A DNA stretch of 64,000 bases, from assembly GCF_051027545.1 (NCBI RefSeq), contig NZ_CP194902.1:1426001-1490000 (forward strand), written 5' to 3'. Shown in pieces: positions 1 to 7,693 of this stretch. The first letter of the stretch is position 1. Every line of letters starts with the position of its first letter. The notes beneath the pieces are model-generated. The model was not told the DNA's origin, searched no databases, and saw only the letters and a list, made by a program, of their open reading frames with translations. Source of the stretch: Methylocaldum sp002005105 (GTDB lineage Bacteria; Pseudomonadota; Gammaproteobacteria; Methylococcales; Methylococcaceae). Both the position numbers and the translations under genes were made by a program.

Positions 1-33
1 CGCCGTTTCTAGGATTATCAGTAGGGGAAGCGA

Positions 34-441
34 ATGACGAAACATAAGAACGCTATTTTGGCGCTGTTGATCGGATTTTCCATGTTAGCGGTGAACCAGG
101 CCTGGGCGGAGAGAGGGGGCGGCAATGGACGGAAGCTCGATAGACCATCGGGTGGGCAATATCGGGAGCGGTATCAAGATCTTCGGCAGGAGCGAAAAAG
201 TTTTCAGCAAGAATTTCAAGGCGAGGTTCAAGAACGTGCGCGGGACAGGGGCGTCGGGCGGGAGGGTGTGCGTCCGGGCGAGATGGAAGGCAGGCGTGAG
301 CCGCTGATGATGCCGGAGGAGCGTGAGCGATATCAAAACCAGTACCGGGAATTGCGCGAAGAAAGAAAAGGGCTGCGGGGTTTGACCGAGGATGCCGGCG
401 CGGGAAGGGGCGGGCGAGGCATGAGGCAAAGGCAAGAATAA
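34..441 (+). CDS. Small secreted Arg/Glu/Gly-rich protein of unknown function
   Basis: A 135-residue protein with an N-terminal signal peptide: MTKHKN, then a hydrophobic stretch, then an AWA-E cleavage-like site near residues 23-26. The rest is low complexity and highly charged, rich in Arg, Glu, Gln and Gly, with two related segments (ERYQDLRQERK near residue 45 and RYQNQYRELREERKGL near residue 100) that look like short amphipathic helices. A purine-rich GGGGAAG lies just upstream of the ATG, and a terminator follows, so it looks like a single-gene unit. I recognise no family. Export is well supported; any function, such as a periplasmic or outer-surface structural role, would be a guess. 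Confidence 0.6.
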   Translation: MTKHKNAILALLIGFSMLAVNQAWAERGGGNGRKLDRPSGGQYRERYQDLRQERKSFQQEFQGEVQERARDRGVGREGVRPGEMEGRREPLMMPEERERYQNQYRELREERKGLRGLTEDAGAGRGGRGMRQRQE

Positions 442-473
442 ATAACCAACCAATCCGGAACGGATAGCGATAT

Positions 474-506
474 AACCCGGCCGGGCATTATCTCAGCCGG
501 GTTTTT
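474..506 (+). terminator. Intrinsic terminator after the small secreted protein
   Basis: Perfect 8-bp arms AACCCGGC (474-481) and GCCGGGTT (496-503) enclose a 14-nt loop and run into a T-tract. It lies 33 nt past the preceding stop codon. Confidence 0.75.
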
Positions 507-1347
507 ACAGCTTCCGATTCCGGCTGTTCCGGCTTATAGGAATAGTTAAGGACACCGATGGTCTTACATCTTACGAAAAAGGCTTGAATCCATTAAACGC
601 TATTCCAAAGTAGCTTATCGGGTGGCCTCTCGTTTCGGTGCTCCGTAACGGTTTCACGACGCTGACGAGTGATGTCCAAACCGCTTTGGCAACCGTAGTC
701 AACTTGGGGTGATTGCGGTATTGGGCGGAGATTCTTGAGGGTTTAGTATTACGAACCGTGGCGAATCGATCGGCCAGGCGTTTATGTAGCGCGGTTTACC
801 CTCGGCTTCTTATGTTGGACGCTGTTCGGTACCGGTATGCCGCAGGAGCGATTTCCCCGTAAAGGGACGTTTGGAAACCTGGCGGGTTGTTTCGCGATCA
901 AACAGACAGTGAATGCGAAGCCAAGATGGAATCGATGTGGGAGATTCGATTGAAAGCTGTCGGAATTTACGGTGGTGTCGTTTAACGCTGTTGGAGCAAC
1001 GGAAATGAACCGACTTGAACCCTCAATTGCCGCCCGACAGGGGCAAAATGACCGCGCTCCGCCGATGCGGATCATCCGGTTGATTTACGACAGCAGCGGG
1101 TTACGGCGAATCATATCCCGCCAAGCGGGTTGCTTTCCCGACTTGGATGTCAAGAGAGCACAGGGAGAGAGCGAAGCGGCATTTCGTAGACGAGCCGGGT
1201 TGAACCGCTCCGGTTCGGAGCCGAGCTGAAAGCCTTGGCTTTTGTAAGCCAGGTTTCAGTTTTGGAACGCTCGCCGATCAGGTATGTCTCAAGATAAGAC
1301 TCCACCTCCCATGAGCAGAAGGAGAAGCTATCTCAGCAGGAGGCTTG
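507..1347. other. Long intergenic region upstream of xoxF, no convincing gene
   Basis: About 840 bp. The frames at 782-1075 (minus) and 972-1229 (plus) overlap each other, lack ribosome sites and have no recognisable domain. The region is the only space for the promoter of the methanol dehydrogenase cluster, but I could not identify one. An AGGAGG ribosome site is at 1338-1343. Confidence 0.5.
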
Positions 1348-3204
1348 ATGCGAACGTCACGGAGGCTATGTTCACCATCTTTTCATGAACGGTACGCCTA
1401 CCGATTCCCCCTGCCGATAATTCTTTTCGCGTTACCGTTGTCTCTGCCTTTCGGCGGAGCGGCATACACCCAAAGAGCCGAGCCTCCGGTCACTGCTTTG
1501 CAAAAAGCGTCCGACGAAGACGGGCAATGGCTTATTTCGGCCAAGGATTACGCCAATACCCGTTTCAGCGCGCTCGACCAGATCAAAGCCGAAAACGTCC
1601 ACGATCTGCGGTTGAACTTTACCTTCTCGACCGGTCTGTCACGCGGCCACGAAGCCGCGCCTATCGTGGCCGACAACACGATGTACATCGTGACCCCTTA
1701 TCCGAACACTCTTTACGCACTGGATTTGACCCGTCCGGGCGCGCCTCTCAAATGGAAGTACGAGCCGAAGCCGCTGTCCGCGGCTCAAGGGTTGGCCTGC
1801 TGCGATGTCGTGAATCGAGGAGCGGTGTACTCGAAGGGACGAATTTTCTTCAACACGCTCGACGGGCAGACCGTGGCGGTCGATGCCAAGACCGGAAATG
1901 AAATCTGGAAAGCACGGATCGGCAATATCAATCTGGGCGAATCCATTACGATGGCGCCGCTGATCGTGAAGAACAAAGTGCTGGTGGGCAACAGCGGCGG
2001 CGAGTTCGGCGTGCGCGGCTGGCTTACGGCGCTCGATGCCGGCAACGGCCGCGTGGTCTGGAAAGCGTACTCCACCGGCCCCGACAAGGACGTGCTGATC
2101 GGCCCCAGGTTCAAGCCGTTTTACCCCCAAGACCGTGGCGAGGATCTGGGCGTTGCGACCTGGCCGCCCGAGGCTTGGAAAATCGGCGGCGGCACCGTGT
2201 GGGGCTTCATTTCCTACGATCCTGCCTTGAATCTGATCTATCACGGTACCGCCAATCCCGGGCCGTGGAATCCGGAACAGCGCCCAGGCGACAACAAGTG
2301 GACGGCTGGGGTCTTCGCACGCGATCCCGACACCGGCGAAGCGCGCTGGTTTTACCAGTGGAGTCCCCACGACCTGTACGACTACGACGGCGTTAACGAA
2401 AACGTCCTGCTGGACTTGTCCATTAACGGGCAGATCCGGAAAGTTCTGGTCCATCCCGAGCGGAACGGTTACGTGTACGTCCTTGACCGAACCACCGGCG
2501 AGGTGCTGTCGGCCACGCCTTTCGTGCATATCACGACGACCAGGGGCGTCGATTTGAAAACCGGACGCCCCATCGAAGTGCATGAGAAAAGGCCCCGGTT
2601 CAACACCGTCGTGCACGATATTTGTCCCGCAGCGCCAGGAGGGAAGGATTGGCAGCCCTCGGCCTATTCCCCGAAAACCGGCTGGCTTTACATTCCTCAT
2701 CAGAATATCTGCATGGACGAAGAGGGCGTCGAAGCCAACTATATCGCAGGCACGCCCTATGTCGGCGCCAACGTGCGGATGCACGCGGGTCCCGGCGGAC
2801 ACCGGGGCGAGTTCACCGCCTGGGACCCCGTTGCGGCCAAGGCGGTCTGGAAGATCAGGGAGAAGTTCCCGGTCTGGAGCGGCGCCTTGGCGACGGCGGG
2901 CGACGTGGCGTTCTACGGCACCATGGAAGGCTGGTTCAAGGCGGTGAATGCCCGGACCGGCGAGTTATTGTGGCAATTCAAGTGCGGCTCCGGAATCATC
3001 GGCCAGCCAATGACTTACCGGGGGCCCGACGGCAAGCAATACGTGGCGACTCTGTCCGGCGTCGGCGGTTGGTCCGGGGCTATCGTTGCCGGCGAGCTCG
3101 ATTCTCGTGACGGTACCGGAGCGTTGGGATTCATCAATGCGATGACCGATTTACCGGAGTATACGACGCGGGGTGGGATGCTGTATGTCTTCGCATTGCC
3201 GTAG
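1348..3204 (+). CDS. xoxF: Lanthanide-dependent methanol dehydrogenase, XoxF type (PQQ)
   Basis: A periplasmic PQQ quinoprotein of about 618 residues that oxidises methanol (or another short alcohol) and passes electrons to a cytochrome c. Numbering is from the ATG at 1348; a TTG at 1345 is also possible, and AGGAGG at 1338-1343 serves either. A signal-like hydrophobic segment spans about residues 20-40. The adjacent-cysteine disulfide typical of PQQ alcohol dehydrogenases is at C151-C152. The active-site segment HDLYDYDGVNEN carries D345 (catalytic base) and D347. The second Asp is the residue that marks lanthanide-using XoxF/ExaF enzymes and is Ala in calcium MxaF. Beta-propeller tryptophan motifs recur through the protein. 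The next two genes encode its usual binding protein and cytochrome. The XoxF clade is not certain; the wording around the active site looks clade-3-like to me. Confidence 0.9.
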   Translation: MRTSRRLCSPSFHERYAYRFPLPIILFALPLSLPFGGAAYTQRAEPPVTALQKASDEDGQWLISAKDYANTRFSALDQIKAENVHDLRLNFTFSTGLSRGHEAAPIVADNTMYIVTPYPNTLYALDLTRPGAPLKWKYEPKPLSAAQGLACCDVVNRGAVYSKGRIFFNTLDGQTVAVDAKTGNEIWKARIGNINLGESITMAPLIVKNKVLVGNSGGEFGVRGWLTALDAGNGRVVWKAYSTGPDKDVLIGPRFKPFYPQDRGEDLGVATWPPEAWKIGGGTVWGFISYDPALNLIYHGTANPGPWNPEQRPGDNKWTAGVFARDPDTGEARWFYQWSPHDLYDYDGVNENVLLDLSINGQIRKVLVHPERNGYVYVLDRTTGEVLSATPFVHITTTRGVDLKTGRPIEVHEKRPRFNTVVHDICPAAPGGKDWQPSAYSPKTGWLYIPHQNICMDEEGVEANYIAGTPYVGANVRMHAGPGGHRGEFTAWDPVAAKAVWKIREKFPVWSGALATAGDVAFYGTMEGWFKAVNARTGELLWQFKCGSGIIGQPMTYRGPDGKQYVATLSGVGGWSGAIVAGELDSRDGTGALGFINAMTDLPEYTTRGGMLYVFALP

Positions 3205-4075
3205 ATCCGGGTTCTTCTCGATGCTTGCCTTGCTTGCGGCGTTTTGGCCGGGCATGGCGTCAGCCGTCGTGGATGATCATTCTCCAAAGCGTACTCTCCG
3301 CATCTGCTCGGATCCCAATAATCTGCCCTTCTCCAACCAGAGGCAGGAAGGCTTCGAAAACAAGATCGGCGATCTCATCGCCCACGAATTGAATGCCGAA
3401 GTCGAGTACACCTGGTGGGCGCAGCGGCGCGGCTTTATCCGCAATACGCTCAAATCCCATCGCTGCGACCTGGTTCTCGGCGTCCCGAGCAACTTCGGGC
3501 CCGCACTGACGACGACGCCGTATTATCGGTCCAGCTACGTGTTCGTTTACCGCCTGGACTCGGGGCTGAACATCCGCTCCTTCAACGATCCTACGCTGCA
3601 CGACGTCAGGATCGGCGTGCAGATGGTCGGGGACGACTTCGCCAACACCCCGCCGGCCCATGCCCTGACCAGCCGAAAGATCATCGATAACGTGGTCGGT
3701 TACACCGTTTACGGCGATTACTCCAAGGAGAATCCGCCGGCCAGGATCATCGATGCGGTAGTGGCGGGCGACATCGATATCGCCGTCGTATGGGGACCTT
3801 TGGCGGGCTACTTTGCCAAGAACCAAGCGGTTCCGCTCGCCGTCGTGCCCGTCTCGCCGCCGGCCGACCGGTCTCTTCCCTTCGTGTTCGATATCGCGAT
3901 GGGAGTGAGGCACGGCGATAAACGGTTACGCACAGAACTGGAACGCATCATCGAGCGCAGGAGCAAGGAGATCGAAGCCATACTCGACGAGTATGGCGTG
4001 CCCCGGATCGGAACCCGCCTTTCCAGCCGAAACGGACGGTCAGGATGGAAATCGGTCATAAGCTCTCGGCATTAG
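3185..4075 (+). CDS. xoxJ: XoxJ/MoxJ-like periplasmic binding protein
   Basis: A 296-residue protein of the quinoprotein-dehydrogenase-associated substrate-binding family (MxaJ/XoxJ), thought to help activate or assemble methanol dehydrogenase in the periplasm. The ATG at 3185 gives a clean signal peptide ending near GMASA; a GTG at 3173 is the alternative. The mature start TLRICSDPNNLPFSN is typical of this bacterial periplasmic solute-binding fold, and the two-lobe pattern continues with DLVLGVPSNF and DIAVVWGPLAGYF. It overlaps the end of xoxF by about 20 nt and the cytochrome gene by 31 nt, so the three genes are probably one translationally coupled operon. Confidence 0.85.
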   Translation: MSSHCRRSGFFSMLALLAAFWPGMASAVVDDHSPKRTLRICSDPNNLPFSNQRQEGFENKIGDLIAHELNAEVEYTWWAQRRGFIRNTLKSHRCDLVLGVPSNFGPALTTTPYYRSSYVFVYRLDSGLNIRSFNDPTLHDVRIGVQMVGDDFANTPPAHALTSRKIIDNVVGYTVYGDYSKENPPARIIDAVVAGDIDIAVVWGPLAGYFAKNQAVPLAVVPVSPPADRSLPFVFDIAMGVRHGDKRLRTELERIIERRSKEIEAILDEYGVPRIGTRLSSRNGRSGWKSVISSRH

Positions 4076-4431
4076 CCTGTGCGATTGCGGCAGTTCTTCT
4101 TCTGAATGCCTGCGATCGCCAGGAGGACCCCGCAGCGGTATCGGTAGCCGGCGGCGATCCCGCACAGGGGAGGGAAGCCATTTCACGGTACGGCTGCGGG
4201 TCCTGCCATGTCATCCCCGGAATCGAAGGCGCAAACGGTCTGGTGGGGCCGCCTTTGAGCGGAATCGCGAGCCGCGTCTACATCGCCGGCGTGCTGACCA
4301 ACACGCCGGAAAATCTGATGCGCTGGATTCAAGATCCGCCCGCTATCGATCCCCTGACCGCCATGCCGAACACGGGTGTTACCGAAGCGGATGCCCGCCA
4401 TCTTGCCAGCTTTCTCTATACGCTGCGGTAG
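4045..4431 (+). CDS. Class I cytochrome c, XoxG-like, predicted lipoprotein
   Basis: A 128-residue monohaem cytochrome c, by position the electron acceptor of XoxF. The haem site is C51-GSC-H55, and a likely axial Met lies in AMPNTG near residue 107. The N-terminus ends LLLNAC (C23), which reads as a lipobox, with Asp at +2. The protein may therefore be anchored in the inner membrane rather than soluble. It overlaps xoxJ by 31 nt. Family assignment to cytochrome c is firm; the XoxG role is inferred from the neighbours. Confidence 0.85.
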   Translation: MEIGHKLSALACAIAAVLLLNACDRQEDPAAVSVAGGDPAQGREAISRYGCGSCHVIPGIEGANGLVGPPLSGIASRVYIAGVLTNTPENLMRWIQDPPAIDPLTAMPNTGVTEADARHLASFLYTLR

Positions 4432-4561
4432 ACGGCTGATTCTCACGACCTCTACGGTATGACATGCTAAGCTAACGGTTTTCGGCCCCTGCTGCGGCAT
4501 GGGTCGGAAACCGCCATTCGTCGGACAACCGTTAAGACCACTCCGGATCATTTCAAGGCAC

Positions 4562-5176
4562 ATGAGTATCGGCACGCTGTTCATCGTTTCAGCCCCGTCC
4601 GGGGCGGGAAAAACCAGTTTGGTCAGGGCACTGCGGGAAAACCTCGAGGGGTTCACGGTTTCGGTGTCGCATACCACGCGAGCGCAGCGTCCCGGGGAAG
4701 TCCACGGCCGGGATTATTTCTTCGTGAATCATGCCGAATTCGAAGGGATGATCGAATCGGGCGGGTTTCTGGAGCACGCCAGGGTGTTCGACAACTATTA
4801 CGGCACGGCTCGGGCAACCGTGGAAAAAGCCCTATCCGAAGGACAGGACGTGCTGCTCGAAATCGACTGGCAGGGCGCCCGCCAAATCCGCAGCTTGATG
4901 CCCGATTGCATTTCCATCTTCATTCTGCCGCCCTCGCGCCGCACCCTGGAAGAACGGCTCAAGGCGCGCGGCCAGGACGATCCTGACACCATCGCCCGCC
5001 GCATGCGCGATGCCATCTCGGAGATGTCGCATTACAGCGAGTACGACTATCTCATCGTGAACGACGACTTCGATCGGGCGCTCGCCGAGCTGCGCAGCGT
5101 CGTGGTCGCCAGCCGGCTCAAGACGGGGCGGCAGTCCGAAGTTCACAAAGATCTGATCGGCGGACTATTGGCCTAA
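4562..5176 (+). CDS. gmk: Guanylate kinase
   Basis: A 204-residue cytoplasmic enzyme that phosphorylates GMP to GDP with ATP. The P-loop is SAPSGAGKTS at about residues 9-18. GMP-binding signatures follow (SHTTRAQRPGEVHGRDYFFV, YYGTARATVEKAL, LLEIDWQGARQI), as does the lid arginine segment RRTLEERLKARGQDD. I chose the ATG at 4562 because the protein then begins right before the conserved core; an upstream in-frame start at 4499 would add 21 unconserved residues. AAGG sits about 6 nt upstream of the ATG. It is on the same strand as the xox genes but 130 bp away. The usual downstream rpoZ is absent, replaced by mobile DNA. Confidence 0.95.
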   Translation: MSIGTLFIVSAPSGAGKTSLVRALRENLEGFTVSVSHTTRAQRPGEVHGRDYFFVNHAEFEGMIESGGFLEHARVFDNYYGTARATVEKALSEGQDVLLEIDWQGARQIRSLMPDCISIFILPPSRRTLEERLKARGQDDPDTIARRMRDAISEMSHYSEYDYLIVNDDFDRALAELRSVVVASRLKTGRQSEVHKDLIGGLLA

Positions 5177-5187
5177 TTCCATTTTGT

Positions 5188-5213
5188 GTAACGCCTGCGG
5201 CAGCGGGCGTTAC
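5188..5213 (+). terminator. Stem-loop just after gmk, possible terminator
   Basis: Arms GTAACGCC (5188-5195) and GGCGTTAC (5206-5213) around a 10-nt loop, 11 nt after the gmk stop. There is no T-tract, so termination is only suggested by position. Confidence 0.35.
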
Positions 5214-5367
5214 AGGCCCCGACCGGGGAAGGCTGGCTGTGCCGGGCCAGCCACAAGGACCTGTTTACCGGCGAGATCGTGGGCTACGCTCGCGGGGAAC
5301 GCATGACGACGGCCTTGGTCAGCCAGTCTTTGTGGAGGGAGGTGCCGGCAAAGCGGCCCGCTCCAGG

Positions 5368-6056
5368 CAATGCCATTATTAACCCGGCCTATAAATATAG
5401 GCCGGGTTAATCCGGGGCAGGGATGCCCCGGCGCGGCGACAAGCCGCGTGAGCCCAGGCCGGGCGTATACCGGCCTGGGCGGCGGCCCGAAATACCAGGA
5501 GGGTATTTACGGGCCTGACTATTAACCCGGCCTATAAATATAGGCCGGGTTAATCCGGGGCAAGGATGCCCCGGCGCGGCGACAAGCCGCGTGAGCCCAG
5601 GCCGGGCGTGTACCGGCCTGGGCGGCGGCCCGAAATACCAGGAGGGTATTTACGGGCCTGACTAATAAGTTAAGCCGTCATTCCGGCAGGGATTGCTCAC
5701 CCCATCCCTGGGGTTCGTCCTACGGACCGTGCTCCGCACGTCCAAATTTGCTCCTGGCAAATTTGTGCCGGACAAATCGGCAGGGCGAGGCGCAATGCGG
5801 CGAGCGGGCAGGCCAGGGAAGGACTGCCCAGGACTTGCGAGCGAAGCGGGACGGCGTAGCGTGGCGAGGCCGATTTGCACGCGAAGCGCCCGTAGGGTGC
5901 CGCACAGGGACTGTGCGGCATGAATCCAGTGCACAAGGAAGTGAGAGGCCTCTGCCATCCATAGCGTCTGGACCCCGGCATTCCAATCGCAAACGGGCCT
6001 TTAGTCGGCCCCTTCCCTGCCGGGGTGACGTTATTCGTCTTAACTTAACGGCATTG
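5368..6056. mobile_element. 689-bp non-autonomous element with terminal repeats and 10-bp target duplication
   Basis: Inserted in the IS3 remnant. The direct repeat CCGCTCCAGG flanks it at 5358-5367 and 6057-6066. Its ends are the inverted repeat CAATGCC (5368-5374) and GGCATTG (6050-6056), with similarity extending inward (CCATTATTAA against CCGTTAAGTTAA). It holds two tandem 143-bp multi-hairpin units, then a segment bounded by CGTCATTCCGGCAGGG and CCCTGCCGGGGTGACG, which itself carries one hairpin cassette at 5981-6016. No open frame in it looks like a protein. Confidence 0.65.
5378..5663. repeat. Two tandem 143-bp units, each made of five consecutive hairpins
   Basis: Copy 1 is 5378-5520 and copy 2 is 5521-5663. 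In copy 1 the hairpins are: 5378-5411 (perfect 16-bp arms, 2-nt centre); 5412-5431 (8-bp arms, 4-nt loop); 5432-5448 (6-bp arms, 5-nt loop); 5452-5480 (11-bp arms, 7-nt loop); and 5484-5515 (13 bp with one bulged A). The two copies differ at only two bases that I can find, at 5420 and 5467 of copy 1, and both lie in loops. Nearly every base is in a stem or a short loop. It could be a structured RNA or a DNA-folding element. Confidence 0.8.
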
Positions 6057-6346
6057 CCGCTCCAGGCCTGATTCACCATTCCGGTCAGGGGAGCCAGTAT
6101 TGTGCCCATGCCTATCGGGCGTTGCTGGAGCAGTTCGGTTTCAAGCCTCCAAATGCTCCTATGGAGAGCTTTTGGGGCACGCTGAAGAACGAACGGGTCC
6201 GTCACCGGCGGTATGCTACGCGACAACAAACCATCGCGGACATCACGGAATGGATCGAGATCTTCTACAACCGCCAACGGCGCCACTGGCGGTAATGTAG
6301 GCCACCTTTGGACGCTGCTCTTCAAACGCGTGCCCCGCTCGCTGAA

Positions 6347-7690
6347 TCACTTCCCGGCCATCCAGCCGTTGATCTCCTCCATGAACGGCGTGGACAGACT
6401 GCCGGCCCTGACCTGTAATCCAACAAGCCCGCGGATGTAGTCGTAGCGGGCCTTGGCCTGCTCGACGCGTGCCTTCAGCAGCCGGCGCCGGGCCTCGAGC
6501 AGGTCGACGATCGTCGAAGCGCCGAGCTCATAGCCGCGTTCCTGAGCCTCGGCGGCTTTCTCCTGCGCGCGCACTTCCTGGCGGGTGGAGTCGATCCGCG
6601 AGTAGCTGGCCATGGCATCCAGGTATGCCGTTCGTGTTTCCTGTTCGATTTCTCGGCGCTTCTGCTCGAACTGCTCCCGGGCGATCCGATGCCTGGCTTG
6701 TGCATCCCTCACCCCCGCCTGAACCCGGCCGCCCTCGAAGATCGGGACGGTGAGCTGCACGCCGGCGGTGAACACGTTGTAAGGGGGCTGGGAACGGTTA
6801 TCGAATCCGGTGTCCGCATAGGTCTCGGAGACCTGCAGGGTAAGCAGCGGAGCATGCTCGGCCCGGCTGCTGGTCACCAGTTTGTCTGTGGCGTCGATGC
6901 CGTGTTGTAGCGCGGTCAGGGCCGGGTTGTTACGGGTCGCTTCCTGCACCCATTCGTCCGGAGCGCGCGGGACGGGGGGAAAGTGCTCCCGGCCGACCGG
7001 GTTGACATCCCGCACCGAACCCCCGGCCAGCTCGCGCAGTTTCTCCAGCGCCACATCCTTGGCATTTCGCGCCTCGATCCCGCGGGTGGCCAACGTTTGG
7101 TAATAGGCCTCGACCTCGTACAGATCGGTCACCTTCACCATCTGCCGCTCGTGCATCCGCTGCAGGCCTTTCAGCTGGCTTTCCACGGCTTTTGTTTCCG
7201 ATGCCACGTAGGCGATGTTGTCGGTAGCCTCGACTGCCCTGAGATACCGGTCCACCAGGTCCCCCGCGACAGCGATACGCGCCGCCTCGAGTTCCTGCTC
7301 CGACTGCAAAATGACATTTTCGGCGCTCTGCCAGCGATAGAAAGAGGCTAGGTCAAACAAGGCCTGGCGCAACTGCACCGTTCCGCGCAGGCCGCTGTAT
7401 TGCTGATCGATTGCGGGCAAGCTGCTCAGGCTCAGCGAGCTTTGTCCGGCCTGTTGATGCAGATCGTTGTAAGAGTAATTCCCGACCGCGAAAATCTGCG
7501 GCAGCAATTTGCTGAATGCCTGGTCTTTCTGGGCGTTGGCTCGATCCACCGAGTATTCGCGGCTTTTCAGCACGGGGTTGGTTTCCAGGGTGCGCTGGTA
7601 CAGCTCCAGCAGAGACTCGGCGCAACAGGCCGAAGGCAGAGCAAGTACCGCCAGGCACAGGAAGCCCTTTCCGAAACCGGCTAATGTCAT
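6347..7690 (-). CDS. TolC-family outer membrane channel of a type I secretion system
   Basis: A 447-residue protein with a signal peptide ending near SACCAES and two outer-membrane-efflux repeats typical of TolC: long alpha-helical segments such as ELYQRTLETNPVLKSREY in the first half and ALQHGIDATDKLVTSSRAEH in the second. The C-terminal LGASTIVDLLEARRRLLKAR is the usual conserved segment before the end. It starts 3 nt after the stop of the HlyD adaptor gene, so it is co-transcribed with the exporter and should form the outer-membrane duct for the RTX-like protein encoded upstream. Confidence 0.88.
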   Translation of the reverse strand: MTLAGFGKGFLCLAVLALPSACCAESLLELYQRTLETNPVLKSREYSVDRANAQKDQAFSKLLPQIFAVGNYSYNDLHQQAGQSSLSLSSLPAIDQQYSGLRGTVQLRQALFDLASFYRWQSAENVILQSEQELEAARIAVAGDLVDRYLRAVEATDNIAYVASETKAVESQLKGLQRMHERQMVKVTDLYEVEAYYQTLATRGIEARNAKDVALEKLRELAGGSVRDVNPVGREHFPPVPRAPDEWVQEATRNNPALTALQHGIDATDKLVTSSRAEHAPLLTLQVSETYADTGFDNRSQPPYNVFTAGVQLTVPIFEGGRVQAGVRDAQARHRIAREQFEQKRREIEQETRTAYLDAMASYSRIDSTRQEVRAQEKAAEAQERGYELGASTIVDLLEARRRLLKARVEQAKARYDYIRGLVGLQVRAGSLSTPFMEEINGWMAGK

Positions 7691-7693
7691 GGA

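Larger units (their letters stand above)
5221..6296 (+). pseudogene. IS3-family transposase remnant, split by an inserted element
   Basis: Two in-frame pieces of an IS3-type integrase-core transposase. The first (about 5222-5368) reads GEGWLCRASHKDLFTGEIVG and on through TALVSQSLWREVPAKRPAPG. The second (about 6060-6296) resumes with PGLIHHSGQGSQYCAHAYRA, then FWGTLKNERVRHRRYATRQQ and ends in IFYNRQRRHWR before a stop. The DRG of the usual HSDRGSQY motif has become GQG. The middle is displaced by 689 bp of foreign DNA, and the N-terminal half of the transposase is missing, so the gene is dead. Confidence 0.8.

Noticed and set aside
782..1229. Two overlapping short frames before xoxF
   Set aside because: On opposite strands, low complexity, no ribosome site and no recognisable family.
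5662..6325. Frames over the 689-bp element
   Set aside because: They cross the inverted repeats and a cassette and show no protein-like conservation.
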